A stretch of 64,000 nt of DNA from Marinobacter sp. es.048 (GTDB taxonomy: Bacteria > Pseudomonadota > Gammaproteobacteria > Pseudomonadales > Oleiphilaceae): NCBI RefSeq assembly GCF_900188435.1, contig NZ_FYFA01000001.1, positions 1,426,001 through 1,490,000 of the forward strand, in the 5' to 3' direction. The position numbers were made by a program, and so were the translations under genes. Shown in pieces: positions 61,713 through 64,000 of the stretch; position 1 is the stretch's first letter; each line of letters starts with the position of its first letter. Below the pieces are notes generated by a model that saw nothing but the letters and a program-made list of their open reading frames with translations, had not been told where the DNA came from and ran no database searches.

Positions 61713-61907
61713 CTACATTTCCTCCGCAAGGTCATCGTTCTTATATTGAGGACCTTCCAGAGTGATCCGTCAATGTTAGTTGCACAGACGCTACACCCTG
61801 GGCCTACCGGCAGACCTGCACACTATCGCCCAGCGCCAGCTCGCAATGGTCTTGAGAGGTTTGGAAGGCCATTTGAGCAAAATGCCATTCGCGCCTTTAC
61901 TTGATGT
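61713..61907. other. Intergenic gap without a gene
   Basis: About 200 bases with no convincing promoter, hairpin or coding stretch that I can support. Confidence 0.4.
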
Positions 61908-62514
61908 ATGGACAGCAAAGGTGTCGTACAGATGATGGTGGAATCATTCGGTGCAGATTTGATTGAGCAGCTCCGTTGAAATCTTGGCGATGCCTTTCAG
62001 GCAGTGTCAGGCGAGAATCTCGACTGGGGTGCGCTGGTGGTTATTATTGCGCAGTTCGGGGTTTCGCCTGAGGTTCTCAAGGTCATGGCGAGGGCAGGTT
62101 TCATGGTGCTCGGTTTCTATGTCGTCTGGGTAGTTTTCCGGCGGCTGATCAAGGACGGCACTTCACGCTATCGAATGGATCCTTCCATCCGGCAACTGGT
62201 CCAGAATCTGTTTGCGGTTATCGCCGGTCTGGGCATCGTCGGTATTGCCGTCGGTTTTGCAGGTCGCTGGTATGGAGCCCCGTGTTTTGCTCAAGAGCCT
62301 CGGTGATTCGTCGGTGAACCTTGAAGTCAAAGTGTGGATAACGCCCGACAATCTGGATGTGCGGCCCAGAATCATGGCCGATATTCTGGAGCAGATGAAA
62401 GAAGCGCTGGATGCAGCCGGTATAGAGATTCCCTTCCCTCATTTGCAGCTGTTCATTGACGATGCAAAGGGACTTAAGCCGGTTCTCGAACCCCTCTACA
62501 GCAGGCGGGGATAA
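61908..62514 (+). pseudogene. Decayed small MscS-type channel gene
   Basis: Starts MDSKGVVQMMVESFGADLIE, then an in-frame TGA (61977-61979), then LGDAFQAVSGENLDWGALVV and two hydrophobic helices up to VGIAVGFAG. The next frame then carries EPRVLLKSLGDSSVNLEVKV to the end, which is the MscS C-terminal domain. The pore and beta domain between them are missing, and the frame shifts near 62265. Confidence 0.7.
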
Positions 62515-62564
62515 AACTGACTATCCCCGCAGGTTGACTTGGTGTCGCGCTTATTTTGGCGTAT

Positions 62565-64000
62565 TTACGCTTCGGCCAGCTTCTTGAACCACTCCACGCC
62601 GAACCGAACCCCGAACCCTTGCACGTCCGTCGGGATGTGGGCCAGGCCGCCCTTGTGGGTGCCGGAGGACGCCATATCGACGTGTATCCACCCGATGTCT
62701 TTGTCCACGAAGCGCCCAAGCAGGCGTGCTGCGTATATGTGATCGCCAGGGCCTGCTGTTCGGCACTGCAGGGTGTCGGCAACTTTTGACTCCAGGTCTT
62801 CGTCGTAATCGTCTTCATAGGGGAACGGCCAGACTCGCTCACCGCATTTTTCTCCGGCCTCGATTATGGGCCCCACCCATTCACGGCGATTGGTCAGGGC
62901 ACCGGCCATCCGTTGCCCCAGAGCGGCTACAACCGCGCCCGTCAGCGTTGCATAGTCAATGATTGCCCGAGGTTTACCCCGGGACACCAGTGCCAGAGTA
63001 TCGGAAAGAACCATTCGTCCCTCCGCATCGGTGTTTATCAGTTCAATGGTCGTGCCATCGAGGGCCGTGATGACATCGTTGCACTTAACGGCGCGAGGCC
63101 CGATGTGGTTTTCGGCAAGCGCGAGCCAGCAATCTACCGGTTGCGACAGCTTGAGGCGGGTAATGGCCACAAAAGCGCCAAGCGCAACCGCGCTGCCCTG
63201 CATATCACCGTGCATGCCAAGCATGCTGCCACCGACCTTCAGGTTGCTTCCACCGGTGTCAAAACAGATCCCTTTGCCCACCAGGGCGAGAGGTTTGCCC
63301 TCGGCACCGTCGGGACGGTATTTCAGGTGTAGTATGCCTGCGTCCCTCACCGGGCTTGCTTCGACAACGGAGAGAAATGCCCCGGCTCCAAGCTTTTCCA
63401 GTTCGTCCCGGTCGTAAAAATGGTGCTCCCAGCCTTCCTTTTTTGCCAGGGACTCGGCCAACTCCCGATAAATGCCGGGAGTCAGGTAGTTGCCTGGTAA
63501 ATGGGTCAGCCACCGGGCCAGGTTATTGCCTTCAGCTGTTGCTTCAACGTGCCCGAAGTCTGCATGTTGAAATCCAGTGCCGTAAAAGCGGATAGCCCCA
63601 AGCGTTTTCGGTGTCGGTGGGGTGCCCGAAATGCGAGGCAACTGGAACAGAGCTGCATGGACAGCCGCCAGTAGCGCCTCTGCCATAGTCCGAGCGGACG
63701 AATCATCATTTAAAAAAGAAATAACCGTGAGTTCTGAGGGTCGTTCTGCCAGTAATGGTCCAATCACTTTGCGGGCCAGAGTCAGGGCTTTGAAAGTCTG
63801 AATAGCTTCGGGCACAGAGACCGCCGCGGCGCGACCACCATGGGGTGTGGAGACATGCACCGGGTTTTCGGTTTCCGGGTACCTTGACAGCGTCTGGGTA
63901 AGAAAATCACCCCAGGGTGTCGATTCGATTGCGTCTCGATCAGCGTCGGGAAGCAGAATGACAATGCCCGTCGTGGGCTCAAAATCCCAGGATGCGGGGT
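62565..64000 (-). CDS. Leucyl aminopeptidase (M17) family, N-terminus beyond the right edge
   Basis: M17 metallo-aminopeptidase. The metal and active-site motifs are GKGICFDTGGSNLK and NTDAEGRMVLSDTL, with WLTHLPGNYLTPGIY before them. The frame is open to the window edge, so residues before PASWDFEP are missing. A GTG at 63860 that could be read as a start lies inside the protein. The enzyme would act in cytoplasmic peptide turnover. Confidence 0.9.
   Translation of the reverse strand, partial: PASWDFEPTTGIVILLPDADRDAIESTPWGDFLTQTLSRYPETENPVHVSTPHGGRAAAVSVPEAIQTFKALTLARKVIGPLLAERPSELTVISFLNDDSSARTMAEALLAAVHAALFQLPRISGTPPTPKTLGAIRFYGTGFQHADFGHVEATAEGNNLARWLTHLPGNYLTPGIYRELAESLAKKEGWEHHFYDRDELEKLGAGAFLSVVEASPVRDAGILHLKYRPDGAEGKPLALVGKGICFDTGGSNLKVGGSMLGMHGDMQGSAVALGAFVAITRLKLSQPVDCWLALAENHIGPRAVKCNDVITALDGTTIELINTDAEGRMVLSDTLALVSRGKPRAIIDYATLTGAVVAALGQRMAGALTNRREWVGPIIEAGEKCGERVWPFPYEDDYDEDLESKVADTLQCRTAGPGDHIYAARLLGRFVDKDIGWIHVDMASSGTHKGGLAHIPTDVQGFGVRFGVEWFKKLAEA

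Overview
The window looks like the chromosome of a marine gammaproteobacterium. The Urt, Ure, RadD and RlmF proteins read like those of Marinobacter and its relatives; this is a judgement from protein resemblance, no search was run. No rRNA, tRNA or CRISPR array was seen. The only intact insertion sequence is one IS2-type element.

Region 1 (1-13.7 kb) is a nitrogen-scavenging block. A left-edge allophanate hydrolase (atzF, minus strand) is divergent from a urea ABC transporter (urtABCDE), followed by the urease structural and maturation genes (ureDABCEFG) and a HupE/UreJ-type membrane protein. A near-consensus sigma-54 promoter with a TGTATACA palindrome at its predicted start site precedes atzF. 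A weaker sigma-54-like site precedes urtA. A 188 bp foldback (MITE-like) element sits between urtB and urtC.

Region 2 (13.7-17.7 kb) is an AT-rich accessory island. It holds a decayed copy of part of ureG, a possible truncated NERD-type gene start, and a two-gene module: a DUF262/HNH (GmrSD-like) protein and a YaaC-like protein. This pair is the best candidate here for a little-described anti-phage system.

Region 3 (17.7-41 kb) is a mosaic of mostly single genes of poorly known function. A short dispersed repeat (core AACCGGGACAGATTTATT) lies between them. About fourteen full or degenerate copies are recognisable, all in the same orientation whatever the direction of the neighbouring genes. 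Some copies supply the stop codons or the N-terminal codons of genes. Interleaved are at least nine gene fragments, several of them decayed duplicates of intact genes in the same region (YfcE-like, SEC-C, zinc-ribbon, the 20.2 kb gene), plus two DUF3010 relics and relics of DUF4174, TsdA-type cytochrome and BtuF-type genes.

Region 4 (41-64 kb) is a more ordinary chromosome with radD, a P-type cation ATPase, an SlyD-like isomerase, MscS, an aldo-keto reductase, a MBL-fold hydrolase, a NUDIX hydrolase, a voltage-gated-type K+ channel and a right-edge M17 aminopeptidase. It also shows decay and duplication: a pyridoxamine-oxidase-like gene split by the IS2-type element, a frameshifted Bax-like gene with a 13-C tract, a TetR relic fused against a methyltransferase, an MscS-type relic, and a two-copy segment (SRPBCC-MgtC-DUF1328) about 7 kb apart in which one SRPBCC copy has collapsed.
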